Positions 1 to 9,495 are shown, numbered from the stretch's first letter. The stretch: DNA of 64,000 bases from Pseudomonas fluorescens (GCF_001708445.1 NZ_CP015637.1:1799001-1863000); one strand, 5' to 3'. Notes: generated by a model not told the origin, from the sequence alone. Program-made: numbers and translations.

Positions 1-53
1 CGCCCATCACCGATTGCCTGGCCGATTACATCGTCGAAGGTTTCAAACTTTAA
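1..53 (+). CDS. 3' end of an unidentified gene (partial)
   Basis: Reading from base 3, an open frame gives 16 residues ending in DYIVEGFKL and a TAA at 51-53. The frame is open to the left edge, so this is probably the C-terminus of a gene that begins outside the window. It overlaps the stop of the convergent permease gene by 11 bases. Too little is visible to name a family, and a chance open frame of this length cannot be excluded. Confidence 0.4.
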   Translation, partial: PITDCLADYIVEGFKL

Positions 54-792
54 AGGTCAGCATCACCGCGCACACCACCAGGAAGCCGCAGAACAACCCG
101 CGCAATAACCGCTCCGGCAGCGCATGGGCGACTTTCACGCCCAAACTGATGCTGAGCAGGCCACCGAGCGCCAGCGGGATGCCGATCATCCAGTCGACCT
201 CATGGTGCCAGGCATAGGTGGCCAGGGTGACGCTCGTGCTCGGCAGCGCCAGGGCCAGGGACAACCCTTGGGCGACCACCTGAGTGGTGCCAAACACACT
301 GGTCAGCACCGGCGTGGCAACCACTGCGCCGCCCACGCCAAACAAGCCTCCCATGGACCCGGAGACGGCACCCAACACCCCGAGCCATGGCCAGGAATAA
401 CGCATCTGCGCAGTCGGCGGTGCATTACGCGTGAACATGCGCACCAGGTTGTAGGCCGACAATGCCACCAGAAAGACAATAAAACCGATACGCATCGCGC
501 CGGCATCCAGGCCCACCGCCCAGATCGAGCCCAGCCAGGCAAAGCTGAAACCCATCACGCCCAGCGGCAATGCGTGGCGCAGCTCGATACGGTTACGCTG
601 GTGATAGCGCCACAGGGCGAGCATCACGTTGGGCACCACCATCACCAAGGCAGTGCCTTGGGCAATCTGCTGATCCAGGCCGAACCATACGCCGAGCACC
701 GGGATGGCAATCAGCCCGCCCCCGATGCCAAACAAACCGCCCATCGTGCCCAGGGCCGCGCCCAATACCAAGTACATCGCTAAATCCAACAC
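43..792 (-). CDS. TSUP (TauE/SafE) family membrane permease
   Basis: Predicted inner-membrane transporter of the TauE/SafE family, whose members export or import sulfite, sulfoacetate or other small organic anions; the substrate here is unknown. The protein has two half-repeats, each with a glycine-rich segment (GGLFGIGGG near the N-terminus and GGLFGVGGAV in the second half), and about eight hydrophobic segments. The frame is open far upstream, but a GGAG at 802-805 sits 9 nt before a GTG at 792, giving about 249 residues. ATG codons at 825 and 777 are the alternatives. A LysR regulator is divergent about 110 bp away and may control it, which is an inference from position. Confidence 0.85.
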   Translation of the reverse strand: MLDLAMYLVLGAALGTMGGLFGIGGGLIAIPVLGVWFGLDQQIAQGTALVMVVPNVMLALWRYHQRNRIELRHALPLGVMGFSFAWLGSIWAVGLDAGAMRIGFIVFLVALSAYNLVRMFTRNAPPTAQMRYSWPWLGVLGAVSGSMGGLFGVGGAVVATPVLTSVFGTTQVVAQGLSLALALPSTSVTLATYAWHHEVDWMIGIPLALGGLLSISLGVKVAHALPERLLRGLFCGFLVVCAVMLTFKV

Positions 793-901
793 CACTTGCC
801 ACTCCACAAATCCCAGGCCTTGCATGCTACGCAGTCGGCCCTGGCGCGGATACGCATAGCGACGCACAATGGCTGTGCCAATCTCGCACAAGCATTTGCC
901 C

Positions 902-1852
902 ATGAACCCCAATACTCTCACCGACCAACTGAGCCTGTTCCTCGATGTATTGGAGTCGGGTAGCTTCTCCGCGGCCGCACGCCGCCATCCACTGACGCCC
1001 TCGGCGGTGGCCAGGCGCATCGACAGCCTGGAAAATTCGGTGGGCAGCCGCTTGTTCCAGCGCAGTACCCATGCGGTGGTGCCGACACCGGCCGGCCTGG
1101 CCTTTGCCGAGCGGGCGCGGCGGATTGTCAGCGAGTTGCAACTGGCGCGAGCCGAAGCCGTCTCCCTGAGCCACGCGCCGGAAGGATTGATTCGCGTGGA
1201 CGCCCCGGCGGCTTTCGGGCGACGGCATCTGGCACCGGTGATTGCAGACTTCCTGAATGTGTATCCGGGACTGGATGTGCACCTGCATTTGATCGACAGT
1301 TTTGTCGATATGCAGGGCGCGCATTTGGGCAAGGTCGACCTGATATTGCGCGCCGGGCATATCGTCGATACCCGGCTGATTGCCACGCCGCTCGCCAGTA
1401 TCGTGCGCATCGCCTGTGCCAGCCCGGCCTACCTGAAAAGCCGCGGCACGCCGACTCATCCGCGGGAACTGAGCGAACACGACGGCCTGGACTGGGATGG
1501 CCTGGCGCCGATGTTCGCCTGGCGCTTCGAACTGGACGGGCGCCGCGCCACCTATCGCCCGCAACGTATCCGCATGAGCGCCAACAACGCTGAAGCCCTG
1601 CTGTCAGGGGCCCTCGCCGGGTTGGGTATCGCCCACCTGCCGACCTGGCTGGCCAGTGAATACCTGGTGCGTGGCGAATTGTTGCCACTGTTTTGTGAAG
1701 ACGGACTGCCCAGCCCGGAAACCACCGGGATCTATGCGCTGCGCCTGGAGCAACAGCCGAATGCACGCAGCCGGTTGTTGCTGGAATACCTGAAGTCCCG
1801 TTTCAGCCCCGTGCCGCCCTGGGATCTGGCATTGCAAAGCGGACTGGCCTGA
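902..1852 (+). CDS. LysR-family transcriptional regulator
   Basis: A 316-residue LysR-type regulator. Residues about 5-60 form the winged helix-turn-helix (SGSFSAAARR, then TPSAVARRIDSLE), and the rest resembles the periplasmic-binding-like effector domain. The ATG at 902 is preferred over an in-frame ATG at 869 because it places the HTH at the usual distance from the N-terminus. It is transcribed away from the TSUP permease gene, a common arrangement for LysR regulators and their targets. The inducer cannot be told from the sequence. Confidence 0.88.
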   Translation: MNPNTLTDQLSLFLDVLESGSFSAAARRHPLTPSAVARRIDSLENSVGSRLFQRSTHAVVPTPAGLAFAERARRIVSELQLARAEAVSLSHAPEGLIRVDAPAAFGRRHLAPVIADFLNVYPGLDVHLHLIDSFVDMQGAHLGKVDLILRAGHIVDTRLIATPLASIVRIACASPAYLKSRGTPTHPRELSEHDGLDWDGLAPMFAWRFELDGRRATYRPQRIRMSANNAEALLSGALAGLGIAHLPTWLASEYLVRGELLPLFCEDGLPSPETTGIYALRLEQQPNARSRLLLEYLKSRFSPVPPWDLALQSGLA

Positions 1853-1866
1853 CCGCTCGGCCAGAA

Positions 1867-1882
1867 TTATCTGGCGCATTAA
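1867..1882. promoter_or_regulatory. Possible OhrR site upstream of ohrR
   Basis: The bases TTATCTGGCGCATTAA, about 50 bp before ohrR, resemble the block TTATCTTGCGCGCAAA in front of ohr. They may be an autoregulatory OhrR site. This rests only on similarity by eye. Confidence 0.35.
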
Positions 1883-1932
1883 AGATTTGCCCGCTAGATT
1901 CCAGGCCATTGACGCTTTTTCGAGGCCCCGCC

Positions 1933-2385
1933 ATGAGCAAAAATCCCGCCCCTTGCGAATCCCTGCTGCTGGACAACCAGCTGTGTTTCGCCCTGCACTC
2001 CACGTCATTGCTGATGACCAAGGTCTACAAGCCACTGCTGCAAGCGCTTGGCCTGACCTACCCGCAGTACCTGGCAATGATGGTGTTGTGGGAAGAAGAT
2101 GGCTTGACCGTCGGCGAAATCAGCAGCCGCCTGCTGACTGATCCAGGATCGCTGACGCCCCTGCTCAAGCGCCTGGAGGCCGAGGGCCTGCTCAGCCGCA
2201 CTCGTAGCCGCGAAGATGAACGCGTGGTCGTGGTGGAACTGACCGAGGCCGGGCGTACCTTGCAGGAAAAGGCCATGGGGGTCCCACAGTGCATCCTCGG
2301 TGCCAGCGGCTTGGAGCTGGAGCAACTGCGCAAGTTGCAGGCGGATTTGATTGCGTTGCGAGGCAACCTGCAGAACGCGATCTAA
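1933..2385 (+). CDS. ohrR: Organic hydroperoxide sensor/repressor OhrR (MarR family)
   Basis: A 150-residue MarR-family repressor. The segment LDNQLCFALHS carries the conserved reactive cysteine (Cys18 here) that OhrR proteins oxidise with organic peroxides, followed by YKPLLQALGLTYPQYLAMMVLWE and the DNA-recognition region TPLLKRLE. A second cysteine at about 120 suits a two-cysteine OhrR that forms a disulfide on activation. The start at 1933 follows a weak purine stretch and matches the family's usual length. Its target ohr lies about 240 bp downstream on the same strand, separated by a long hairpin repeat. A paralogue, ospR, lies at 41800. Confidence 0.92.
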   Translation: MSKNPAPCESLLLDNQLCFALHSTSLLMTKVYKPLLQALGLTYPQYLAMMVLWEEDGLTVGEISSRLLTDPGSLTPLLKRLEAEGLLSRTRSREDERVVVVELTEAGRTLQEKAMGVPQCILGASGLELEQLRKLQADLIALRGNLQNAI

Positions 2386-2407
2386 ACACAACAGCAAAAC
2401 ACTCAAC

Positions 2408-2499
2408 ATGTGGGAGGGCGCTTGCTCCCGATGGTGGTGGGTCAGTCAACCAATCTATTGACTGACCCACCACCATCGGGAGCAAGCGCTCTCCCATAT
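2408..2499. repeat. REPIN-like long inverted repeat between ohrR and ohr
   Basis: Two arms of about 42 bp (2408-2450 and 2458-2499) are almost perfect reverse complements around an 8-base loop. The outer part reads TGTGGGAGGGCGCTTGCTCC, the P. fluorescens-type REP core; the inner part continues with a GGTGGTGGGTCAGTCAA arm. Such a stem would fold strongly in RNA and could insulate ohr from ohrR read-through. Confidence 0.85.
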
Positions 2500-2538
2500 T
2501 GCTTTGTAGCGCCCCACAAAAATATTTGTAAATTTATC

Positions 2539-2565
2539 TTGCGCGCAAAACATTAGCGCTATACA
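2539..2565 (+). promoter_or_regulatory. ohr promoter with candidate OhrR operator
   Basis: The perfect 10-bp palindrome TTGCGCGCAA (2539-2548) is followed by AGCGCTAT (2555-2562) and a TATACA -10-like hexamer (2560-2565). TTGCGC could act as the -35 with a short 15-bp spacer. The same two blocks, with one base changed in the palindrome, occur before gpx at about 41259-41284. OhrR is known to repress ohr until oxidised; the operator assignment is inferred. TTAGCG recurs at 2553, 2583 and 2598. Confidence 0.55.
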
Positions 2566-2626
2566 TTCACCTCACCAACCACTTAGCGCACAAACATTTA
2601 GCGTTACAAACCAAGAGGACCACACC

Positions 2627-3046
2627 ATGCAAACTCTCTACACCGCAGTAGCCACTTCCACTGGCGGCCGTGACGGTCGTGCTGTTTCCAGCGACAACAT
2701 CCTCGACGTCAAACTCTCCACACCTAAAGAACTGGGCGGTGCCGGTGGCCAGGCCACCAACCCTGAGCAACTGTTCGCCGCCGGCTACTCGGCCTGCTTT
2801 ATCGGCGCCCTGAAATTCGTCGCCAGCCAGACCAAACGCAAGATCCCGGATGACGCCTCGATCACGGCTCATGTCGGTATCGGCCAGATCCCCGGCGGTT
2901 TCGGCCTGGACATCGACCTGCACATCAGCCTGCCCGGCCTGGCTCAGGACAATGCGCAAAGCCTGGTCGACGCGGCTCACCAGGTTTGCCCTTACTCCAA
3001 CGCCACCCGTGGCAACGTCGATGTGCGCCTGCACGTAACCGTCTAA
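2627..3046 (+). CDS. ohr: Organic hydroperoxide resistance protein Ohr
   Basis: A thiol peroxidase of the Ohr/OsmC family (139 residues) that reduces organic and lipid hydroperoxides in the cytoplasm, normally recycled by lipoylated proteins. The two catalytic cysteines are visible in their usual settings: Cys57 in FAAGYSACFIGAL and Cys121 in VCPYSNATRGN. Arg18 and Glu47 are candidates for the active-site Arg/Glu pair. A good AAGAGGA ribosome site precedes the ATG. Its repressor gene ohrR is upstream. The hydrolase gene starts 26 bp downstream and may be co-transcribed. Confidence 0.97.
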   Translation: MQTLYTAVATSTGGRDGRAVSSDNILDVKLSTPKELGGAGGQATNPEQLFAAGYSACFIGALKFVASQTKRKIPDDASITAHVGIGQIPGGFGLDIDLHISLPGLAQDNAQSLVDAAHQVCPYSNATRGNVDVRLHVTV

Positions 3047-3072
3047 CCCTGCTGCGACACCTGGAGAAGAAC

Positions 3073-4089
3073 ATGAACAGATTTGGCAAAGCGCTTACTG
3101 GCACCCTGCTCGCCCTGTCCATCACCCACGCGTTCGCGGCGACGGATGATGTCGAGCACAACACCCAGGCATTCCTCGACGTCTTGAACGCCGGCACCGG
3201 CAAGCCGATGGAGCAACTGACGCCCAAGGACGCCCGTGCCGTGCTGACGGGAGCCCAGGCGGGTGTGAAGTTGACCTTGCCCAAGGCGGACGTCAGCCAG
3301 AAGACCATCCAGGTCGATGGCCAGCCGCTGGGCCTGACCATCGTGCGGCCAGCCGGGGTCAAGGGCACATTGCCGGTGTTCATGTTCTTCCACGGCGGCG
3401 GCTGGGTATTGGGCGATTACCCGACTCACGAGCGCCTGGTGCGCGATCTGGTGGTGGGTTCGGGGGCCGTTGCGGTCTTCGTCAACTACACGCCTTCACC
3501 GGAAGCGCACTACCCGGTGGCGATCAACCAGGCCTATGGCGCAACCAAATGGGTCGCCGAGCACGGCAAGGACATCAACGTCGACGGCAAACGCCTGGCG
3601 GTCGCGGGCAATAGCGTCGGCGGCAATATGGCAGCCGTCGTCAGCCTGATGGCCAAGGACAAGGGCACACCCGCGATCAAGTTCCAGTTGCTGCTGTGGC
3701 CGGTGACCGATGCCAACTTCGAGACAGCGTCCTACAACCAGTACGCCGAAGGGCACTTCCTCACCAGGAACATGATGAAGTGGTTCTGGGATAACTACAC
3801 CACCGACGCCAAGCAGCGGGCCGAGATCTACGCCTCGCCGTTGCGGGCGACCACCGATCAGCTCAAGGGCTTGCCGCCCGCGCTGATTCAGACGGCCGGT
3901 GCCGACGTGCTGCGGGACGAGGGCGAAGCCTATGCGCGCAAGCTGGACCAGGCCGGCGTCCCGGTGACCGCCGTGCGCTATAACGGCATGATCCACGACT
4001 ACGGCTTGCTCAATGTGGTCAGCCAAGTGCCAGCGGTGCGTTCGGCCTTGCTGCAGGCATCGCAGGAGCTGAAGCAACACCTGAAGTAA
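3073..4089 (+). CDS. Secreted alpha/beta hydrolase (esterase/lipase family)
   Basis: A 338-residue HSL-type (lipase/esterase) hydrolase. Residues 1-22 form a signal peptide ending THAFA, so the enzyme should be periplasmic or exported. The oxyanion motif HGGGW is at 107-111, the nucleophile is Ser181 in GNSVGGN (GDSAGGN in most relatives), an Asp lies in TAGADVLRDEG, and the catalytic His lies in MIHDYGLLN. The start has a GGAGAAG ribosome site. It follows ohr by only 26 bp, so it may be induced by organic peroxides together with ohr, perhaps acting on oxidised or esterified lipids; that role is inference. Confidence 0.85.
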   Translation: MNRFGKALTGTLLALSITHAFAATDDVEHNTQAFLDVLNAGTGKPMEQLTPKDARAVLTGAQAGVKLTLPKADVSQKTIQVDGQPLGLTIVRPAGVKGTLPVFMFFHGGGWVLGDYPTHERLVRDLVVGSGAVAVFVNYTPSPEAHYPVAINQAYGATKWVAEHGKDINVDGKRLAVAGNSVGGNMAAVVSLMAKDKGTPAIKFQLLLWPVTDANFETASYNQYAEGHFLTRNMMKWFWDNYTTDAKQRAEIYASPLRATTDQLKGLPPALIQTAGADVLRDEGEAYARKLDQAGVPVTAVRYNGMIHDYGLLNVVSQVPAVRSALLQASQELKQHLK

Positions 4090-4104
4090 AAAGCAGCGCC
4101 CACG

Positions 4105-4135
4105 AAAAAGCCCGACTCAAGGTCGGGCTTTTTTT
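4105..4135. terminator. Bidirectional rho-independent terminator
   Basis: AAAAAGCCCGAC-TCAA-GGTCGGGCTTTTTTT forms a strong stem with A and T runs on its two sides. It can end both the ohr-hydrolase transcript and the convergent efp transcript. Confidence 0.93.
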
Positions 4136-4154
4136 CGTATCAGCGGGGCCAGAA

Positions 4155-4727
4155 TTACTTCTTGGCGCGGCCTTTGTACGAACCACCTTCGCGGGTGTCG
4201 ATTTCGATCAGGTCGTCGATTTCGATGAAATCGGCAACTTGCAGCTCGGTACCGTTAGCCAGCTTGGCAGGCTTCATCACCTTGCCCGAAGTGTCGCCGC
4301 GAGCGGAACCTTCGGTGTAGGCAACCTTACGCACGATGGTGGTCGGCAGCTCTACGGAAACCAGGCGCTCTTCGAAGAAAATAGCTTCGCAGACGTCGGT
4401 CATGCCTTCTTCAATGAACGGCAGAACGGCTTCGATGTCTTCAGCGTTCAGCTCGTACATGGTGTAGTCAGTGGTGTCCATGAACGTGTAGGCGTCGCCG
4501 CTGATGAACGACAGGGTCGCTTCTTTACGGTCGAGGATCACGTCGTCCAGCTTGTCATCGGCGCTGTAAACGGTTTCGGTCTTGTAACCGGTCAGCAGGT
4601 TCTTCAGCTTGGTCTTCATGATCGCGCTGTTACGGCCCGACTTGGTGAACTCAGCTTTCTGAACCAACCAAGGATCGTTGTCGATACGGATCACCATACC
4701 GGGTTTCAGTTCTTTACCAGTTTTCAT
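4155..4727 (-). CDS. efp: Translation elongation factor P
   Basis: EF-P (190 residues) binds ribosomes stalled on polyproline and stimulates peptide bond formation. The N-terminal KOW-like domain shows [20 protein letters not shown], and the loop tip carries Arg32 in KSGRNSA. Arg32 marks the branch of EF-P that is activated by rhamnosylation, rather than by lysylation of a Lys. The modifying enzyme, EarP, is encoded immediately upstream (49-bp gap), so substrate and enzyme form one unit. Confidence 0.98.
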   Translation of the reverse strand: MKTGKELKPGMVIRIDNDPWLVQKAEFTKSGRNSAIMKTKLKNLLTGYKTETVYSADDKLDDVILDRKEATLSFISGDAYTFMDTTDYTMYELNAEDIEAVLPFIEEGMTDVCEAIFFEERLVSVELPTTIVRKVAYTEGSARGDTSGKVMKPAKLANGTELQVADFIEIDDLIEIDTREGGSYKGRAKK

Positions 4728-4776
4728 TGCAGATATCCGAAATTTGGATGGGGTTTACAAAAATCAAGGTCGCGTA

Positions 4777-5910
4777 TCATATCCAACTTTCATAAAACTG
4801 TACCAGCGCCGTCGCAAGATCGGCCTGCAAGCCTTGTTCCAGACACCACGTTTCGGCGTGTGCGCTCACTTCCGGCCAGTGTTCCAGCAGTCTTTTCCAC
4901 GGCTGCGCCATATCGCCGTCCGTATTCCAGGCCTGCCAAAGCGCAACCAACGCCGCCCTGGCGGCCGGCGATAATGCAGCGGTGTACAACTGCAGGAAGG
5001 CGTCGAGCTTGTCCAGGTGGATGTCTTCGTCCTGGCGATAGATGTGCCACAGCAAAGGACGCCCGGCCCACTGGGCTCGCACGAAGGAGTCTTCGCCACG
5101 TACGGCATTGAACTCGCAGCACCACAGCAGGCGGTCATATTGCTCCTGGCGCACGAAGGGCAGCACCTGCACGGTCAGGGCTTGGCGCTGGTGGACGTCC
5201 CCCGCCTCCAACCCATCGACCCCGAGCCAACGCTGCACATCACCGAGGATGCGGCCTTCCGGAACCAACAGATGAGTGGCACGCCCATCCGTCGAAAGAA
5301 CGTCAAGCCAGCTGGCGAGGCCGGCATTTTCGTAGGCGAACAGTGACATCAGCCGCGTACCGGTTGCAGGAAGTACGCCCAAGGAGCGCAGGAATTGTTG
5401 CTGCGCCGCGGCATCCTGTTGAAACGCCTGGCGCTGTTGCAGCAAACCGGCCTCGCGCAACAGACCACCAGTACCCGGCCGAAAACCGGGGAAAAAGAAG
5501 TACTTCTGTACCCCTTTGAACTTCACCGAAGGCAGGCGATGGCAACCCACCACCCAGTCCTCGGCACTGAGGTAGTCGAGGTTCATCCATAACGGCGTAC
5601 GCGCGCGCGCGGCCATGGCTTCCATGTAGTCAGGGGGCAATTGGCAGGCAAAAGCGGCGATCACCACATCGGCGGACGGCGTGGCAGCCCAATCCGCCGG
5701 CCAATGATGCACGTCAACGCCCTCTTGCCATTGCTGCCCCGACTGCACGTCAATCTCAGGGCACAGGCGCTCGAACGCCCGCAAGTCATCGACCCACAAA
5801 CGCACATCACAACCGTGCTCTACCACCAGTTGCCGGGCCAGGCGCCAGGTCACGCCGATGTCGCCATAGTTGTCGACGACGCTGCAAAAAATATCCCAGC
5901 GGGCTTTCAT
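4777..5910 (-). CDS. earP: EF-P arginine rhamnosyltransferase EarP
   Basis: EarP transfers rhamnose from dTDP-L-rhamnose to Arg32 of EF-P. The 377-residue protein starts MKARWDIFCSVVDNYGDIG, with the Asp13 and Asp17 known to be essential in studied EarP proteins, and has the C-terminal RGEDSFVRAQWAG motif around its conserved Glu and Ser. The ATG at 5910 has GGAG six bases upstream; an in-frame TTG at 5922 is less likely. It lies directly ahead of efp on the same strand. Confidence 0.95.
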   Translation of the reverse strand: MKARWDIFCSVVDNYGDIGVTWRLARQLVVEHGCDVRLWVDDLRAFERLCPEIDVQSGQQWQEGVDVHHWPADWAATPSADVVIAAFACQLPPDYMEAMAARARTPLWMNLDYLSAEDWVVGCHRLPSVKFKGVQKYFFFPGFRPGTGGLLREAGLLQQRQAFQQDAAAQQQFLRSLGVLPATGTRLMSLFAYENAGLASWLDVLSTDGRATHLLVPEGRILGDVQRWLGVDGLEAGDVHQRQALTVQVLPFVRQEQYDRLLWCCEFNAVRGEDSFVRAQWAGRPLLWHIYRQDEDIHLDKLDAFLQLYTAALSPAARAALVALWQAWNTDGDMAQPWKRLLEHWPEVSAHAETWCLEQGLQADLATALVQFYESWI

Positions 5911-6042
5911 TCCGGGCTCCAACGCTCAAAGGCTCGATTGTCCGCATAAATGCCCTGATGCAGAAGGCTTGATCGCGATTATTCTGCACAGTGGCTGTGC
6001 GACAATCGCCGCCACGCCACAAATGCCTGCCAGGAGGCCGCC

Positions 6043-6411
6043 ATGTCTGATCGCCCATTGTCGTTGCTCAAGCTGTGTGTCGCCATCGCCCTCGGCGTGT
6101 GGCTGGGGTTCATCGCCATTGCGTTGACCACTTGGCTGGCGTCGCGCTACCTGTTCCCGCAAAGCCTGGCCCCCGTAGCCCAGGCCGTTCAGCAACTCGG
6201 CAAACCGGCCCCTGCTGCACCGGAACCACCCAACCGTATGTTCGAGCAGTATCAAGACAACCTTCGCAAGCAGGAACAACAGCAGACCCTGGACCAGGCG
6301 CGCAACAATGCGCGCAACCTGTCCAACCCAAAATGCCAGTTCTGGTTGCAACAGGACCAGAACGCGCCGAATGAAAAGAGCAAGGCCAATGTCCTGCAAT
6401 TTTGCGAATGA
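6043..6411 (+). CDS. Small membrane-anchored protein of unknown function
   Basis: A 122-residue protein with one hydrophobic segment at about residues 8-32 (LLKLCVAIALGVWLGFIAI), then a Pro/Ala-rich linker (KPAPAAPEPP) and a charged, Gln-rich, probably periplasmic tail containing two Cys (PKCQFW and LQFCE). AGGAGG six bases before the ATG supports the start. The Gre-like gene follows 12 bp downstream. I do not recognise a named family; the pattern suggests a bitopic inner-membrane protein with a possible disulfide. Confidence 0.8.
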   Translation: MSDRPLSLLKLCVAIALGVWLGFIAIALTTWLASRYLFPQSLAPVAQAVQQLGKPAPAAPEPPNRMFEQYQDNLRKQEQQQTLDQARNNARNLSNPKCQFWLQQDQNAPNEKSKANVLQFCE

Positions 6412-6423
6412 TCAAGCACAGCC

Positions 6424-6906
6424 ATGAATAAACACGCCGTCCTCCAGTTGATTCTGGAAAAACTCACCGTCGACCTCGATATTGCACAGCGCGCCGCGCA
6501 GACCGCCTACGAAACCGCGACCCACGAAGAAAATATCGCCGAAAACAAATACGACACCCTCGGACTGGAGGCATCTTACCTGGCGGCCGGACAGGCCAAG
6601 CGCGTCGAGGAAATCAAGCAGTCGCTGGCGCTGTGCCAGAACCTGCCACTGCGTGCGTACGATGATCAACGTGGCATAGAAGTCGGCACGCTACTGGGCC
6701 TGGAGGACGAGAACGGCCGCCAGCAGTGGCTGTTCCTGGCACCGGATGCGGCGGGCTTGAAGGTGGATGTGGTGGGGCAACCGGTGACCGTCATCACCCC
6801 GCGCTCCCCCCTGGGCAAAAGCCTGCTGGGCAAGTTCGAAGGTGACGAGGTGGAGATTCTGGTGGCAGGCGCCCGGCAACACTTTACGGTTACCGAGGCC
6901 AGATAA
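6424..6906 (+). CDS. GreA/GreB-family-like transcription factor
   Basis: A 160-residue protein with Gre-factor architecture: an N-terminal antiparallel coiled coil (about residues 1-75) with an acidic tip EENIAENKYDT comparable to the DLSENAEYHA tip of GreA, and a C-terminal FKBP-like Gre domain with TPRSPLGKSLLGKFEGDEVE. Gre factors enter the RNA polymerase secondary channel and stimulate transcript cleavage. True greB is separately present at 19.1-19.6 kb, so this is a divergent paralogue. It converges on cysB with a 5-bp gap. Confidence 0.8.
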   Translation: MNKHAVLQLILEKLTVDLDIAQRAAQTAYETATHEENIAENKYDTLGLEASYLAAGQAKRVEEIKQSLALCQNLPLRAYDDQRGIEVGTLLGLEDENGRQQWLFLAPDAAGLKVDVVGQPVTVITPRSPLGKSLLGKFEGDEVEILVAGARQHFTVTEAR

Positions 6907-6911
6907 ACCAC

Positions 6912-7895
<984 letters not shown>

Positions 7896-7991
7896 TCAAA
7901 GCAGATAGACGCCACGGGTATCAGCGACGGTATATAACTATATTAAAGGTTCGACAGATAAATCTAGAACTTTTTATCCTTCATTGACCGA

Positions 7992-8492
7992 TCACATGTC
8001 ATCACTGCGCCGACGCTGCAACAGCGGTACCAGATAGACCGGTACCTGGGACAACTGGAGCACTCGCGCAGCGGTTCGCCCCAAGGGTGTTGCCACCCCG
8101 ACGGTTTGGGTATGACTACCTACGATCAGCAAATCCACGGAGAGTTTCTGTGACTGACCAAGGATCACTTCGCAAGGGTCCCCCTGGATCACTCGTACCG
8201 AACGGATCAACTTCAGGTCCAGCGCACCTTCCCCCAACTCTTCGCGAAAGCTCTCCAGCACACGCTGCTCGATCGTCGCCATCACCGTGGTCAGCCCCTG
8301 GCTCTGCCATTCGTTCAGGGCTTTCTCATCAAGGTAGCTCTGCAACACCGATTCGGCGAACAAGCCGATGGGCTCGACCACATGGATCACATACAGGTCG
8401 GCCTTGAACGTTCGCGCCAGCGCCAGTGCATGTTGCATCACATAAGGCGCATACAGACCAAGGTCCGTGGCGTACAGCATCGAACGAATCAT
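7992..8492 (-). CDS. Universal stress protein (UspA family)
   Basis: A 166-residue single-domain Usp. It begins MIRSMLYATDLGLYAPYVM, with the Asp typical of strand 1, and has the C-terminal region LLIVGSHTQTVG..LGRTAARVL. The canonical ATP-binding motif G-2x-G-9x-G(S/T) is only partly kept (GSH instead of GxxG), so nucleotide binding is uncertain. GAGGTTC precedes the ATG. Usp proteins act in stress, stasis or anaerobic survival; the specific role is unknown. Confidence 0.87.
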   Translation of the reverse strand: MIRSMLYATDLGLYAPYVMQHALALARTFKADLYVIHVVEPIGLFAESVLQSYLDEKALNEWQSQGLTTVMATIEQRVLESFREELGEGALDLKLIRSVRVIQGDPCEVILGQSQKLSVDLLIVGSHTQTVGVATPLGRTAARVLQLSQVPVYLVPLLQRRRSDDM

Positions 8493-8562
8493 AGAACCTC
8501 CTGGACTGCCAGGATGGCGGGGATTGAATGAGCTTAGCAGCGCCTCGGCGAGTTCGACTGAC

Positions 8563-9480
8563 TTAGCTCTCGGCCTGAATCTTCACCTCATTACTGATGC
8601 CATGGGGCACATGCCCGGTGGCCACCACCTCTCTGGCTTTCTCACAATGACCGGCCTGGTCATCGAAAAACACATCGGCGGCGAAGGCCTCCAGAAACGC
8701 GGATTTTTCCAACCCGCCAAGAAACAACGATTCGTCCAGGCGGATATCCCATTCGCGCAAGGTACGAATCACGCGCTCGTGGGACGGTGCTGAACGGGCT
8801 GTGACCAAGGCCGTGCGAATCGGGCACGCCTCGTCGGGAAACTCACGCTGTAACAGGTTGAGTGCGGCGAGGAAGCCTTTGAACGGACCACCGTGCAACG
8901 GTTGGCGCGCCGACTCGCGCTCGCTGGCCTGGAATGCCGCCAAGCCACCGCTTTGGTAGACACGTTCGGACTCATCGGAAAACAGCACCGCATCCCCGTC
9001 AAACGCGATCCGCAATTCCTCGCTCGACGCCCGGCGTGCACCGCCCGACAGAATCGTCGCAGCGGCAAACCCGGCGTCAAGGGCACTGCGCACATCTTCA
9101 GCATGGGTGGAAAGAAACAGATGGCAACCAAATGCCGCCAAATAAGGATAAGGACTACGCCCTCCTACGAAGGCTGCGCGGGAAATATCCAGATCGTAAT
9201 ACTGGATCGAATTGAACACGCGCAACCCAGTGTCGGCACTGTTGCGCGACACCAGCACCACCTCGACCCGGGCGCGGCCCAGGCTGGCATTGAGGCTCAG
9301 CAGCTTCTTGACCAGCGGGAACGCGTCACCGGGCTCCAGGATTTCTTCCTCATGTTCGATCTGGTATTTGCGGTAGGTCTCGACCCCTTCGGCCAGGTAG
9401 ACCTTATGGCTCTCGCTCAGGTCGAACAGCGCCCGCGATGAAATCGCCAGCACCAGTTTGTCGCCCAGTCCATTCGCCAT
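8563..9480 (-). CDS. 5'-nucleotidase, cytosolic cN-I-like
   Basis: A 305-residue protein of the prokaryotic 5'-nucleotidase family related to eukaryotic cytosolic cN-I, HAD-like enzymes that dephosphorylate nucleoside monophosphates. Visible motifs are LAISSRALFDL at residues 9-21, where this family has SSR in place of the classic HAD DxD, and the C-terminal ADVFFDDQAGHCEKA with two Asp for metal binding. GGAGG precedes the ATG. It is followed by the PanE-like gene about 15 bp upstream of its own start on the other side, with no clear functional link. Confidence 0.85.
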   Translation of the reverse strand: MANGLGDKLVLAISSRALFDLSESHKVYLAEGVETYRKYQIEHEEEILEPGDAFPLVKKLLSLNASLGRARVEVVLVSRNSADTGLRVFNSIQYYDLDISRAAFVGGRSPYPYLAAFGCHLFLSTHAEDVRSALDAGFAAATILSGGARRASSEELRIAFDGDAVLFSDESERVYQSGGLAAFQASERESARQPLHGGPFKGFLAALNLLQREFPDEACPIRTALVTARSAPSHERVIRTLREWDIRLDESLFLGGLEKSAFLEAFAADVFFDDQAGHCEKAREVVATGHVPHGISNEVKIQAES

Positions 9481-9495
9481 GTGCTTTCCTCCGAA

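Noticed and set aside
124..783. Long plus-strand frame opposite the TSUP permease
   Set aside because: It is the antisense shadow of the permease gene, with His/Gln/Arg-rich low-complexity translation and no ribosome site.
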